Assembly: GCF_007565055.1 (NCBI RefSeq)
Contig: NC_044553.1
Location: 127,494,978-127,558,977, forward strand
Origin: Rhinopithecus roxellana
Taxonomy: Eukaryota > Chordata > Mammalia > Primates > Cercopithecidae
Direction of reading: 5' to 3'
DNA: 64,000 nucleotides
This document shows, piece after piece, positions 1-12,126 of the stretch. The notes beneath the pieces are model-generated. The model made no database searches. It worked only from the letters and a program-made list of their open reading frames with translations, and was not told the DNA's origin. Positions within the stretch are counted from its first letter, which is position 1; each line of letters begins with the position of its first letter. The translations under genes were made by a program, and so were the position numbers.

Positions 1-504
1 AGCTTCCTGCCAGACTCCCTCAAGGGTTCTTGAAACGGTTCCACTTCCATTTGTCCCTTTTATCCAAGCTGCTTGATAGATTGTTAGCCCTCGCCAAGAC
101 TTACATCAATCCTGCAGTGACATCTCACCCACTCCCAACACACACACTCCACACGGCGTCGTCTAAATTCACTCTATTTGTGGCTTCTGTATCAAAATCA
201 CAATGATCATCTGTTTCTGCAAACACGTGTGCTTCCCTGCCTGTTGTCCTTTAAATCCTATCATACTTGATTTTTAAAAGTATTCTGACTTCCAAAAGTT
301 CCTCAATATGGTATAAAAACAAAATTATTTGCCTTTCTTTGGGACTGTCTTGTTGCTTCTCTACTCTTTACATATGCAGGCTCCTTTAGCAACTCCTGGC
401 TCTTTGATGAGGGATATTCATGAAGCCTCCCTGAGCACTGTACATGTCTTCCGAGGTGCCGCAGCCTTGCTCACACCCGGCCACGCCTGCGGTCCAAAAC
501 AAGT
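1..504. other. Unique intronic DNA, nothing recognised
   Basis: No interspersed repeat, RNA gene or credible coding signal was recognised. Short open frames near 329-538 run into the Alu poly-T and are not genes. Confidence 0.6.
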
Positions 505-1160
505 CATCAGCTGGGCCATGTTCTTTTTTTTTTTTTGAGGCGGAGTCTCGCTCTGTCGCCCGGACTGGAGTGCAGTGGCCAGATCTCAGCTCACTGCAAG
601 CTCCGCCTCCCGAGTTTACGCCATTCTCCTGCCTCAGCCTCCCGAGTAGCTGGGACTACAGGCGCCCGCCACTTCGCCCGGCTAGTTTTTTTTTGTATTT
701 TTAGTAGAGACGGGGTTTCACCGTGTTAGCCAGGATGGTCTCGATCTCCTGACCTCGTGATCCGCCCGTCTCGGCCTCCCAAAGTGCTGGGATTACAGGC
801 TTGAGCCACCGCGCCCGGCCTGCTGGGCCATGTTCTTTCTGCAGGGTCTGGCGGAAACAGCTCCATGCCTTCTCACAGCTTCTGGTGTAGCCAGCAATCC
901 TTGCACGTCTTGGCCCACAGATGCATCACTCCAATCTCTGCTCCATGGACATGAGTCCTTCTATCCTGGGTGTTTTTCTCTATCTCCTCTCTTCTTATAA
1001 GAGGAGTTAAAATGGATTAAGGCCCCACCCTACTAGTCCTGTGTGACCTTATCTCAAGTAAGTACATCTGCAATGATCCTATTTCCAAATCAGGTCACAT
1101 TCTGAGGTTCCAGGAAGGATATGCATTGCAGGGGGACAGCCTCCAACCCAACACTGACCA
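505..1160 (-). mobile_element. MLT1-like MaLR LTR, interrupted by an Alu
   Basis: The right arm (838-1160) reads like the complement of an MLT1 LTR: 'cagcttctggtg', 'cttcttataag', 'atttccaaatcaggtcacat'. The left arm (505-526) continues the same element across the AluY insertion. It is old and diverged, and the subfamily is not resolved. Confidence 0.65.
524..820 (-). mobile_element. AluY, Old World monkey type, full length
   Basis: Poly-T at 524-536 is followed by a near-consensus Alu complement ending cgcccggcc. A 17-bp direct repeat starting gctgggccatg flanks it (510-526 and 822-838), showing a clean retrotransposition event into the MLT1-like LTR. The low divergence and the 'cttgagccacc' variant point to a young cercopithecid subfamily. 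Confidence 0.95.
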
Positions 1161-1169
1161 CTTTACTGG

Positions 1170-1380
1170 CCCCCCAATGTTTACTGAGCCCTTCATATGG
1201 TCCTCATGCAAAAGACACTTCAAGCATGGTCTCCTTTCATCCTGAAAACAAAGGAGTCAAGAAAACACTCTTAATATCCCCTCTTTACAGACGAGGAGCC
1301 TCTGGGTGGTGACCAGTGAGAGCTGGTGTTACATCCACAAAGAGGTGCTTCCCCTCTCATAGCCTTGGTGCCCTGCATCT
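1170..1380 (-). repeat. MIR-like SINE remnant
   Basis: The stretch 'cctttcatcctgaaaacaa' with 'cctctttacagacgaggag' resembles the conserved MIR core in reverse orientation. It is heavily diverged. Confidence 0.5.
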
Positions 1381-1539
1381 GGCGAATGTTTCCATTTCTC
1401 TACTGCAGTTTCATCTGACATCTACAGGCTTCCTGATATGCTGTGGTGAAGGCATGTTTTTCCTTTCCCAAAAATAAATTTTTCCATAGCATATAGAAGA
1501 GCTAAAAACTTGGTTTTTCAAAGTTAGCAGTAAGTGACT

Positions 1540-1830
1540 GGCCAGGCGCAGTGGCTCAAGCCTGTAATCCCAGCACTTTGGGAGGCCAAGGCGGGCGGAT
1601 CAGGAGGTCAGGAAATCGAGACTATCCTGGCTAACACAGTGAAACCCCGTCTCTACTAAATACACAAAAAAAATAGCCGGTTGAGGTGGCGGGCGCCTGT
1701 GGTCCCAGCTACTCGGGAGGCTGAGGCAGAATGGCGTGAACCCGGGAGGCAGAGCTTGCAGTGAGCCGAGATCGCGCCACTGCACTCCAGCCCGGGCGAC
1801 AGAGCAAGACTCTGTCTAAAAAAAAAAAAA
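1540..1830 (+). mobile_element. AluY, Old World monkey type
   Basis: It begins GGCCAGGCGCAGTGGCTCAA, has both monomers and the A-rich linker, and ends in an A tail. Flanking repeats near 1529-1538 and 1833-1841 share agtaagtga. The GGCTCAAGCC variant is typical of monkey-specific AluY copies. Confidence 0.94.
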
Positions 1831-1872
1831 GAAGTAAGTGATCAAACCCCCAAATAATAAAGTAAAACAAGG

Positions 1873-2190
1873 TGTATTAGGGTTGCCCAAAGAAATGGAA
1901 CCAAAAGAATGTCAATAAAGAGATTTATTGGAAGGAACTGGCTCACACAGTTATAAAGCTGGCATCCGACCGACAGTGTCGTTTAGAGGAAGTCAGCCTT
2001 TCATTTTTCCATCCGGCCCTTCAACAGATGAAATGAAGTCCACTCACATTGGGGAAGCCTAGTCTACTGACTCAAACGTTAATCTCATACAAAAACACCC
2101 TCACAAACACCACTGGAATAACATTTGACCAATTATCCGGCACTCCATGGCTCAGTGAAGCTGACACATTTAACACTGGCCATCACGCAA
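1873..2190 (-). mobile_element. MLT2-type ERVL LTR fragment
   Basis: It begins tgtattagggttgccc and contains 'agagatttattggaaggaac', then 'aacaccctcacaaacacc' and 'ctgacacatttaac'. These follow the complement of MLT2 LTRs as I know them. The ends TGTATTAG and CATCACG roughly keep the TG...CA pattern. Confidence 0.7.
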
Positions 2191-3281
2191 GAAAAGCCCG
2201 GTCTGTGTGCCCAGCATCACGGAGGGCACCAGGGAAACAGAAACATGGCACGTGTTTCAGAACCTGAAGCCACCTCCCCGGAACCGCTGGCGGGGAGGCT
2301 GAGGTGTGGCTGGGGTGCACAGTAGCTCCCCTGATATTTGCTGGGCTGTGATGATGCTCAGAACCACCCTCCACAGTGGCCCAATCTTAGTGCTAACTTT
2401 TCAGCCCTCGTAGGACTCCGCCTTAAATACTGTTTAGGACAAGAGAGAAAAAAGTCCTTCCATTCATTTCCAGAGTAATCCACAGCTGAATACGAGGAAA
2501 GAGATCAGGGGAGCATTACAAAACCTGGCAAATCACTTGCCATCCCAAAAAATGGTTGCTTTCGTCTTTACCCAATTTTCTCAAAACGTTCTGGAAATCA
2601 ACAGAGTGATGGGGAAGAAGGCTCGCACGGGGTCTGGGAAGATGTTCCTTTTCCTGCTGGCTGCCTTTTACCCACAAAGGTCAGCACAGAAAGTAATCAA
2701 TGAAGCCATAAGGGGCATTTGCAAATTAGTCTCCATTTGCCTTGGAATTTCTAAAGATAATGCACCCCAGAATAGAACAGAACAGAAAACAAAATGAGAG
2801 AATAAGAGTCCAGCTGCTCTGGAAAATGCAGCTGGCTGGAAGGATCCTAGCAAGCCGGTGTGTGGTTCCACAAACCCTGGGTGCGTGAGGACCTGGTAAT
2901 CCTAATTGTCATCTGAAGAAAGCCTGTATGAAACAGAGACAGGCAAGCACGGCTGGAACTGCTCTGCTAATGAAACATAACCACAAACGCGCTGCAACAC
3001 AGGGATCCCCCGAGAGGCCAGGCACGCAGGGTGCTCCCTAAAAACTCTCTCCTCCACCAACATCCAGCCACTATCTCACCAAGACTGCCCATGGCTTGGC
3101 CTCACTGTGTGGTCTGTTCTGGAACATCACAGAGGAAGACCAACAGGTCAAGCGTGAAACTTTGGCAGCATTACAGAATCCAAACTCAAAGGCTATTGAG
3201 GGATCATCGGGGGCAGCCTTGGGTTGGGGCAGGTCACCTGAATGCTCAGAAACCAATGTCTTCACTTTAGTAAGGAAGATA
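2191..3281. other. Unique intronic DNA
   Basis: I see no named repeat and no credible exon. Open frames on both strands are short and overlap one another. Confidence 0.55.
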
Positions 3282-4010
3282 GACTAGCTTCCTGTGGCTG
3301 CCATGGCAAAATACCACAAACGTGGTGGGTAAAAGCAACACAATGTTTTTCTCTCACAGCTCTGGACACCAGAAGTCCTAAGTCAAAGTGCTGGCAGGGC
3401 CATGCTTCCTCCTGAGCTCTGGGGCAGAATCCTTCCTCATTCTTCCAGCTTCTGAGGGCCACTGGTGTCCACTGACTTGTGGCTGCGTCACTCCGTGCCC
3501 TGCCTCATCTTCTCTTCTGTCCACCTTCCTCTCCCTCCCTCCTAAGCACACTCATCACTGGATTAGGGCCCACCTGGAAAGTCCAGGGTGATCTTGAGAC
3601 AGTTGGCTCACCAGGCGCGGTAGCTCACACCTGTAATCTCAACATTTTGGGAGGCTGAGGCGGGTGGATCATGAGGTCTGGAGATGGAGATCATTCTGGC
3701 CAACATGGTGAAAACCCATCTCTACTAAAAATACAAAAAAATTAGCTGGGCATGGTGGCAGGCACCTAAAGTCCCAGCTACTCAGGAGGCTGAGGCAGGA
3801 GAATCGCTTGAACCCAGGAGGCGGAGGTTGCAATGAGCCGAGATCACACCATTGCACTCCAGCCTGGGCAAAAGAGCGAGACTCCATCTCAAAAAAAAAA
3901 GACAGTTGGCACAATCTCATCAGCAAAGGCTCTTTTATAAATGTGTCAGCTGCTGCAGCTTGGGGACTTGACATGGATGTTTTGGGGGACATCACTTTCC
4001 ACCTGCCAAA
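3282..4010 (-). mobile_element. MLT1-like MaLR LTR split by an Alu
   Basis: The left arm (3282-3597) has 'ataccacaaacgtggtgg' and 'tttttctctcacagctctgg'. The right arm (3911-4010) continues with 'ggctcttttata' and 'gttttgggggacatcac'. Together they follow the MLT1 complement, and the gap is exactly the Alu plus its target duplication. Confidence 0.7.
3608..3900 (+). mobile_element. AluS-type element
   Basis: This is a full dimeric Alu with an A tail, flanked by perfect 10-bp repeats gacagttggc at 3598-3607 and 3901-3910. It is more diverged than the AluY copies. Confidence 0.93.
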
Positions 4011-5689
4011 GGACTGGGGAGAAGGTCTAGACCTGTCATTCTGTCAACCAGTGAGAACAAAGCGCTTGGTGCCAGGGCTCTTGCTGACACCACTGATGAC
4101 AGAAAAGAATGCAGCAGTCTACAAGGTGAACACTCAGGGCCAAACACCTGCAAGCTCAAGACTGTGAGGAAGCCCCCAAAATGACTCTGCAGCCCTCAGT
4201 GCAGGGACACACAGAAACTCACGTGCTGCGCGAACACTAGCAGCACTTCCGTTCCATGACTCTCATTGTGGAAAGGACCAGCACATGGTAGAACACACAC
4301 ATAGCATGTGGATGACAGTTCCTTAAATCAGGACCTTTACACTGGGTTCCCCTGGACTGGAATCCTTCACACTCCTCATGATCTGACAGAGGACTTGTCC
4401 TTCAAGCACAGATATCACCCCCACCAGGGAGCCACCCTGATACCTCCACAGAAAATCCACCTCTTCCTCAGCAAAATGACTTATACACCCTCTGTAGTGC
4501 AAAGCTCACATTGCCTTATGACATGGATTATTTTTAATGGTCTAAATGGTATGACTTTGAACATCTCCTCTAGTTTGCTTTCTGGGTTCTGGATTGACTA
4601 TTTCAGGATGAATTATTCAGAGGGCAGAATGAATTTCTTATACAAACAATATGGAAAGAGTTCTCTGCCGACTGCACCAAACCTTCAGCTCTAGAGTTTG
4701 CCTTCACTTTTACACTAGATTGAGGATAAATTTTAAAACTTATTCATTGCACAGTCCAGCACTGAGCTCCCACAATGTGGTAGGCACCATCCCTGATGCC
4801 AGGATGCCCAAATAAACCAAGATTCCATTTCCCTTCCTCAAGAAACCACAGCGCAAACCAATGTAAAGCCTCCACACATAACCATTTGCAAATAAAATGT
4901 CTTCGTTTAAAAAGCTTCAGTATGCCTTAAAATTAGCATAAACCTATTCCACTAAATACCATGAGACGTTTTCCTCAATAAAAGAGGGAAGACTTTCAGT
5001 TAAATAATTTTCACCTAATCTCAAGAATTATTACTAGTCAGTTATATTAGTCTAAACAGATGAGAAAAAAAATCACCAATAGCTAAGTGAAATTCTACAA
5101 AATTGTTTTTGAAAATTGTGTTCACATTTTGCTTGAAGTGGATTGGCTTTTCTTCATACATTAGCGTCAATAAAAATGTCCTTTAACCTCACCTTCGAAT
5201 GTAAGCTGTTAGGTCTGACCACAACTATTACTTAAAATTGATGAAGATGAGTACACGTTCTCGTCATTCAAACACAGTGGCTCCTCCAGGAACTTTGAAA
5301 CAAAGCCTCGTGTAATGTCCAAACTCTTTAAAAACCAACCCCAACATTTCCTTTCTCCTTCTATTCGCTTTCCACCTGTGCCATCCATTCACTCCCTACA
5401 CACACACTCCTGATGTGCTACACTAAATCCTACATTTGAACACTCACTACACCAGTTAGTGTCAGACACTAATGGATCTGAACTTCAATTTTATTATTTG
5501 TGAGGTGAGGATAACAATAGTTGCTTCAATCTTGTAAAAAAAAAAAAAAAAGTAAACGCTGTGGAATATATTCACACACAGTAAGTTCTTGATAAAGGTT
5601 CCAGGATGGGCTGAAATTAGAGCCACTCCTGATACTCAAGCCCTTGGGCAGTCCCATCCTCTGAGCAAGGGACGAGAGTCCAAGCTTGG
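4011..5689. other. Mostly unique, AT-rich intronic DNA
   Basis: No clear repeat was identified, apart from a possible L2/MIR fragment near 4740-4830 and an A run at 5537-5551. The 128-codon open frame at 4308-4694 has no recognisable domain and no splice context. Confidence 0.5.
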
Positions 5690-6540
5690 CTTGCAGAGGG
5701 CCCAGACAAGCCAAGCTTGGATTCTTGTCCCTTGCACTGAGCGTGGGCAGTATGTGAGGCATGCTTCTAGCCAGCAGCACAGCAGGAAGTGGCCACATGT
5801 CACTCCTGTGATTATGACTGTGACATCCACCTTGCTGGAATGCTCTCTCTCTTGCTGGCTCTGAGGAAACACAGCCTTGTTAGAAAAGCCCATGTGGTAG
5901 TCTCTGGCCAACAGTCAGTAAGAAACTGATATGGTTTGGCTCTGTGTCCTCACCCAGCTCTCATTGTGAATTATACTTCCATAATTCCCCCGTGTCGTGG
6001 GAGGGACCCAGTGGCAGATAATTGAACCATGGGGGCGGCTTCCTCAATACTGTTCTCCTGGTGGTGGATTAAGTCTCAAGAGATCTGATGGTTTTATTAG
6101 GGTTTCCCCTTTTGCGTCCTCCTCATTCTCTCTTTGCTGCCATCCATGGAAGGTGGGACTTGCTCCTCCTTGCCTTCCACCATGATTGTGAGGCTTCCCC
6201 AGCCATGTGGAACTGTAAGTCCAATTAAACTACTTCCTTTTGTAAATTGCCCAGTCTTAATCAGCAACATGAAAACGAACTAATATAGAAACCAAGGCCG
6301 TCCGTTGATGTGAGGAAATGCCTGTGAACAACCACCATGAGGGCTTAGCAGTGATCCTTCCTCGGTTGAGCCTTCAGATGGAAACCCAGCCAGGGCTGAC
6401 AGCCTGATCTCCACCTTGGAGAGGGCCCAGCCAAGCCAAGCTTGGACTCCTGTCCCTTGGAATATGTGAGTTAATCCATGTGTGTTATCTTAGCCACTGA
6501 GTTTGTGGTGACATTATTAAAGAGCAATAGCTAACCAGTT
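5690..6540 (+). mobile_element. Old MaLR (MLT1-like) LTR sequence split by a THE1 LTR
   Basis: The left arm (5690-5926) contains 'ttgctggctctgagg' and 'ctctggccaacagtcagtaa'. The right arm (6288-6540) contains 'gagccttcagatgg' and ends 'ttatcttagccactgag...agcaatagctaacca', the usual end of such LTRs. A segment of about 40 bp at 5695-5735 recurs at 6421-6461, so two related fragments may be present. Confidence 0.6.
5927..6287 (+). mobile_element. THE1 solo LTR (MaLR)
   Basis: It starts TGATATGGTTTGGCT, carries 'gagatctgatggttttat' and 'cagccatgtggaactgtaag', and ends GAACTAATATA. The length of 361 bp is that of THE1 LTRs. A perfect 5-bp target duplication GAAAC flanks it (5922-5926 and 6288-6292). 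It is a non-coding solo LTR with no internal sequence present. Confidence 0.93.
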
Positions 6541-7782
6541 CACAAGGTGAGCTCAGTCAAACATGGATTTGTGCAAAAGCAGAAATAAACAGTAGAACAA
6601 CAGGGAATTCAGGAATGTGCATCTGAAGCTACATGATAGGAGGCAGAATTATACAGGACGTCAAGCTACAAAAGCCTGTTGAGAAGTCCCAGTCGAAGCT
6701 GGTGGCAGCACTTCACTAATGACCAGGTGAAGATGTCATCTTTAAGCCAAGCTTCTTGTTTCATCTGCCTTGGACACAGCCACTGTGAAGCAGAAGCAAA
6801 TGGCACATGGGGTGGCACCCCCAAGGCATGCTGCTCACACACGTCACCAGAGGTCCTGGAGGACCACAGACAAGAAAGACCCTGCAGATGTACAGCCAGC
6901 CCAGGGGTCCCCTCCTCTTCCAGGCAGACATGCTGCAGGACATCTGCCAGGCAAGATCTCATGAGGCTGCATTCCTGAAGGCTGTGGGAACCTTTCTATT
7001 CCCTTTCCAGAAGGGAGTTTTGGGGAGGATTCTGCCTCTGCTTCCCTACCACGATTTGGATGGGTGTACTGGGAGCCCTCAATCCCTGACATATCAAGTC
7101 ACCCCACACTCAGCAGACTGCTCAGGTATCCCGGACCCTAAACTGGATGCAGCACTGGATAGGAACTTGTTTTTGTTTGTTTGTTTGTTTGTTGCTAGTT
7201 TGGTAGTAAATGTACTTGCCCTCCATTTGGAAAACAGGGTCAGCCTGACTATCTGCTGGCCAGAGTGGTGGGCTGTGGCGGGGATGGCCAGCCATATCCC
7301 AGAATTCCACCTTTTCCTCTCCACAGGGAACCACTGTCCCCGGGAATTAACTTTCTAGGCTGCCTTGCAGTTGAGCGAGTCCACAGGCAGACAGAAGTGT
7401 GGCGCTTCCGAGCCTGGCCCACAGTGCCTCTGGCAAACGCCTCTTCCTCCTTGTGGTGGGTGGCACGGAAACAACCACGGGGGGCCTTGGGAGCCAGGGA
7501 CTGAGGAAGGCGAAGTCCTTGTCAGCCTTCTCCTCAGGCCAGCTTGGAGACACGCTGCCCCTGACCTGTTCCTTCCCCAGTAAGTCACTTGCACAAGAAA
7601 TGGACTGGTGTGGTTTGAGTCATTGCAGCCTCTGGAGTCTCTTTGTCACAACCATTCGCATAGCCTAACTAAAATGAATCCTACAGGAAGTGAGCTGAAA
7701 TGTCCCGAGAGAGGTGGTATCTGAAGCTATTTTTAGTGTGCTGTAGAATCCGGGACTAAGATGAACACCTGGGTGGTTAGGA
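6541..7782. other. Unique intronic DNA with a TTTG microsatellite
   Basis: No interspersed repeat was recognised with confidence. A short (TTTG)n lies at about 7166-7191. The overlapping open frames, including 183 codons at 6807-7358, lack recognisable domains. Confidence 0.5.
7166..7191. repeat. (TTTG)n microsatellite
   Basis: About six consecutive tttg units are visible. Confidence 0.9.
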
Positions 7783-7846
7783 ATGAAGGAAAAAGGAAAT
7801 GAAGGAATGAAGAAAAGGAAATGAAGGAATGAAGAAAAAGAGGGTG
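7783..7846. repeat. 22-bp purine-rich tandem repeat
   Basis: The unit ggaaatgaaggaatgaagaa plus aa is repeated about 2.7 times. It is a short purine-rich (GA/A) low-complexity tract. Confidence 0.85.
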
Positions 7847-9572
7847 TTCATAGAGAAGGAGGTAGGATGCTGAAGACAAAGTTGATCTACCTCACAATGT
7901 TACCAAGTGGACTGGGGACACAGAGAGAAATTCCATTCGTAATATGAAAAGATAAATAATGTATTTCTTTGCAGGCTTGAGTTTTGAGACCACGAGAAGA
8001 CTCACAAGGAGAGCATGCAGCCTTCAGGACCCTCAGGAGCAGGAGGAAGCTGTCAATACGAAAGCATGATGGGAGGTGGGATACTGTGAAAGGCTCTTGC
8101 TTTTAAGGGCGGGATGAGAAAATCAGGGCTGTAGGAACTGCAATCGCTAACTAATCGGGTGAGCTCTTTGTGCTGCTTTGCTTACGGCTTAAATACTGTC
8201 CTGATTTAGTAGAAAATGACCTGATCTATCGTCCAGACCCTAAGGCTGGCCAATGGGCAGAGAAGATTCTGAGGTTTCATTTGTGTGAATGGTACAGCCT
8301 GAGAGGAGCTGTGGAGACTGTTTTTTTCTTATCCCCACCACTGTGAAAGAGGAAAGTAATCAACTAATCAAGTAATAACTGCTCCCCCGAAAAGCTGTCT
8401 TAGTACGCTTGAATACAATGTTCAAGCTTAAGATACACTTTAAGAAGGTGATACATTAACAACCCAAATTCAGAGTGAATGCCCATATCTGACTGCAAAC
8501 ATTACAATTTTGACATCTCTAGAAAGTAGGTCTTCAGCATATCTCCAGTTGATACTGCTTTGTCACTCAGGGAGAAAACCCGTCTCACCGAACTACAGCC
8601 GGAGAGAGCCGCCAGGTGCGTTTGCTGCACCCGTGCTGGCCTTCCTGCTGTGTGTAGACCACCCCAGTCAGGAAGAGCAATCACGTCTATGGACATGGTA
8701 GTGAAAGGCAGACATCCACCAAGCTGGAGAGCTCTATCAGGACAGGTGCACCGGCTTCCCTAATGGGAGCACTCAGGTTTGCCGTGTCATTGCTGCATTT
8801 ACCAGCAAAAGCGACAAAGCAGGTGTGGGCAGGTACATCAGCTAGTGTGCCATTAGCACGGGCCCTCCTCTGGCTTCACCTCGAATCAGTGCTGTCAGAG
8901 GCGGATGGACTCAGAGGGAAGGGAGGGAGAAGGGGGTAGGGTGGCAAAAGGGTAGAAATGCCCCCTCCTTGGCCTCTACATGCAATGCAATGCCACCAAA
9001 CACCACTGGCTCCTGGTAGCTTTGGCCCCAAAGGGTCAAAATAACAATATCAACAGTTACTACCTAGGGACCAGGGGTCGTGACTTAAACACACAGGACA
9101 CCTCCCACTTTGCATTCTCTCTCCTCTAAATGGTTGCCTTGGATATAGGGGAGCCCAGATTTTGAAAAGCGGCACAGACGCTGAATGCAAGCTCAGCCTT
9201 CCTCCTAGTTATTCAGACGAACCGGGGATTAGAAAGCAACCGCTAAGCAGGTTCTCCCAGCATTTCAGGAGGTCCTTAGGCTGGAGAGGACCTCGGGGTA
9301 CCATCTGCAGCTGCAAAGCGGAGCTGGGTTCAGCCAGCCACGGGGAGGCTCTGAGGTGCTACCTCTGTACACAAAGGAGTGAACTGGGTAGTTCTCGTTT
9401 TCTAAACTCAGAGTAAGACGTGACCATCCATCCCTGAAACACTTACTTCAGTGATTTATTTCCAAGATTCCTAGTTTCTAAATAAATCACCCTGCACCTC
9501 CATTTCCGGCTTCCCAAATGCATGTAGGGTCACTGCTTGCTCAGGGCCAAAAAGAAATACTTCCCAGGTTTT
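7847..9572. other. Unique intronic DNA
   Basis: Nothing was recognised beyond moderately GC-rich unique sequence at 8560-9400. No CpG-island-like density is seen. Confidence 0.5.
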
Positions 9573-9885
9573 TCTTTTTTCTTTTTTTTTTTTTTTTTTT
9601 TTTGAGACGGAGTCTCGCTCTATCGCCCAGGCTGGAGTGCAGTGGCTGGATCTCAGCTCACTGCAAGCTCCGCCTCCCGGGTTTACGCCATTCTCCTGCC
9701 TCAGCCTCCCGAGGAGCTGGGACTACAAGCGCCCGCCACCTCGCCTGGCTAGTTTTTTATATTTTTTAGTAGAGACGGGGTTTCACCGTGTTCGCCAGGA
9801 TGGTCTCGATCTCCTGACCTTGTGATCCGCCCGTCTCGGCCTCCCAAAGTGCTGGGATTACAGGCTCGAGCCACCGCGCCCGGCC
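9573..9885 (-). mobile_element. AluY, Old World monkey type
   Basis: A long poly-T (from about 9573) precedes a near-consensus Alu complement ending cgcccggcc. The motif ccaggttt on both sides (from 9565 and from 9885) is the likely target duplication. Confidence 0.93.
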
Positions 9886-12126
9886 CAGGTTTCTCATTTA
9901 TACAAATTGTCATAAACCTTAACATTTCATCAAATCCTCCACTTCAATCTCTAAAACAAAAAGCGCAAAAATATGAACTGACCAAATATTCTTCCAAATG
10001 TTGGTGACAAGCCTAATTTCATTCTTACAGGTGCAAGAGAAGAAATTTTATTGATGTGAAACTTATGTTCACAAGATTTTTCAATGCGTTTCACTCATAC
10101 TATGGGGTGCAGTCGGACTGCACAGAGAAGGGAAGCCTGGCATAATGGAAAGTTCTATGTGGTCACAGTCCCTCTGAATGATGAAAACGACATTCTCAAC
10201 TTGGCATATGGTCATAACCTCTTGATAATGTTCCAGAACAGTTCCCGGGTCACACCGAATGCACATCTTACCAATGGGAAGCAATATCCCTATTTGATTA
10301 TCTGTCTCTTTGTATATGGCCCTGAAGATACAGAGAAAGGTCCAAACTGCATTCAGGCTGTTGCAGAAGGTTTTGTTTTACAGACAAGATGACATCAGTG
10401 GAATCTGGGCACTTGCCCTCTCCTCCCTTGTGGGAGGACTCCCCTCCAGGAGCATTGGATAGCCATCTTCTTCTTCCTTGGTTTTCCACTTTTTTCACAA
10501 CACACAATTCTCTCCTTCCTTTCTCTAACTCACTTCTCTTCCTGCCTCTTCTGGGAAGTGCAGCTTGCATTGTCGTCCAGTGGAAATGAGAGAATTACCA
10601 GCATGAGCAGAGACAGAATGGTATTTGGAAAAAGCACTGTTCCACAACGTACTGTTGCAAGATCCACAGGCACTACCGCAAGCTCTCTGTGCCCATTTCT
10701 CCAGTGGATGTTCATTACCAAGGCATTTGATTTTTGCACGTGTTTCAACATGGGTATTTATACTCTAAAAAAAGATGAGCAGACTATTACTTCTAAATAA
10801 GTTCTACTTTTCCTGATAATACTAGTAATGATTCCAGATTGTGTAACATTTGGAAGATCCAGTAAAGTATACAGGTGGAAATTTAAATCCTAGTTTAAAT
10901 AATAATCCTGTTTCTTATAACAACGGCAGTTAACATTGTAGTGTACACTCTGCTAGCCTTTCCCTTTCATATTTACACATAAACACACTCACACCCTTAT
11001 ATGCACACAGTGAAAGAGAGGAGATGGACGCACAGTTTCGATTTCTGCACAAGTCTCTCTGACAGTATACGGTTACTTGACACATGGTAGAACTGTAGAA
11101 GTACATGACATTTTAGAGCTTTTTCATGTAACTCATTCATTGTGGGCACACAGCAATTGAGACAGGAGACACAGAGAGGCTTTCAGGGTAGCCCAGCTAC
11201 CTAGAGGGATGCAGCCTGCCCCTATGTCCAGTGCTCCCTCCACTAGGCCATGAATGTCTAGAACAAGTGTCTAATCCCAAATTTATACTTGACCTTAGAA
11301 AATTCACAGATATAAAACCCTGGAAGTATTACTCATTGTTAAGAAGCACTGAGCAGCTTGAGGGTTCTGTGAGCAGACCCGTGGCTCACGGGCACACTGC
11401 ACCCATGCAGTTGCCTTGTGGCACAGAACCGCAAGCTCACAAAACGAGAACAAGGGCAAAACGATTTGACCCAGAGTATACATGCCTCCTTCTCTTAGTT
11501 ATTTCTCTTCCTTGGGATTTAGGGCCACATTTGCAAGATAGGGAAACAAAGTTCTACTTAAAATTAGCAGTTCCTGCAATGATGCCTGAGTGGTGTACTT
11601 GCTGGGAACCAGTGGCATGTGGTACCCAGACCAGCAGGTATCATCTCTCTCAGAAGGTTCAGGGAGACCAGGAGAGTCAGAGATTATGGAACTCTGATTA
11701 AACAAAATGCCCTAACTACAGTTCCCAGGTAAACGTTTTTCACTTTTATTTTTGAAAAAGATACAACTCACCCCTTTCAGTCCTTGTGTTTGCAACTGCA
11801 CTGCATGTTTACCACACACTCCCTGTCATATCTGTGACTAGCTAAGAGGCCCTGCCAGGGTGTCATGTAAGGAAATGAGGCATTTTTCCAAGTATCAATT
11901 CTTCGCCTCTCAGCTCTGCATTCACCCTTCATTGCCTGTTTTGTGAAAACGGATCTGGGCCCTACAAATCTATTTCCTTTGCCAGCTGGCAGTAAGTTTT
12001 GCCAGCAGAGGATGCTGAAGAAACGCTGCCAAAAGTTTCCTTCTTGTTTCTGCAGTGCTGTCTGAGCAGACCCCTGCAGCCAGACCCTGCCACCCATACA
12101 GCTCCCAGTGTCCAGGTCCCACAGTG
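9886..12126. other. Unique intronic DNA
   Basis: Possible MIR remnant near 11120-11220; otherwise nothing was recognised. An open frame of 102 codons at 10084-10392 is unusual for AT-rich DNA, but it matches no family I know and has no splice-site context. Confidence 0.5.

Noticed and set aside
6807..7358. 183-codon open frame
   Set aside because: It contains a TTTG-microsatellite-derived low-complexity stretch and overlaps several other frames on both strands; no domain recognised.
10084..10392. 102-codon open frame in AT-rich DNA
   Set aside because: No protein family recognised, no flanking splice signals that make sense, and an opposing frame overlaps it.
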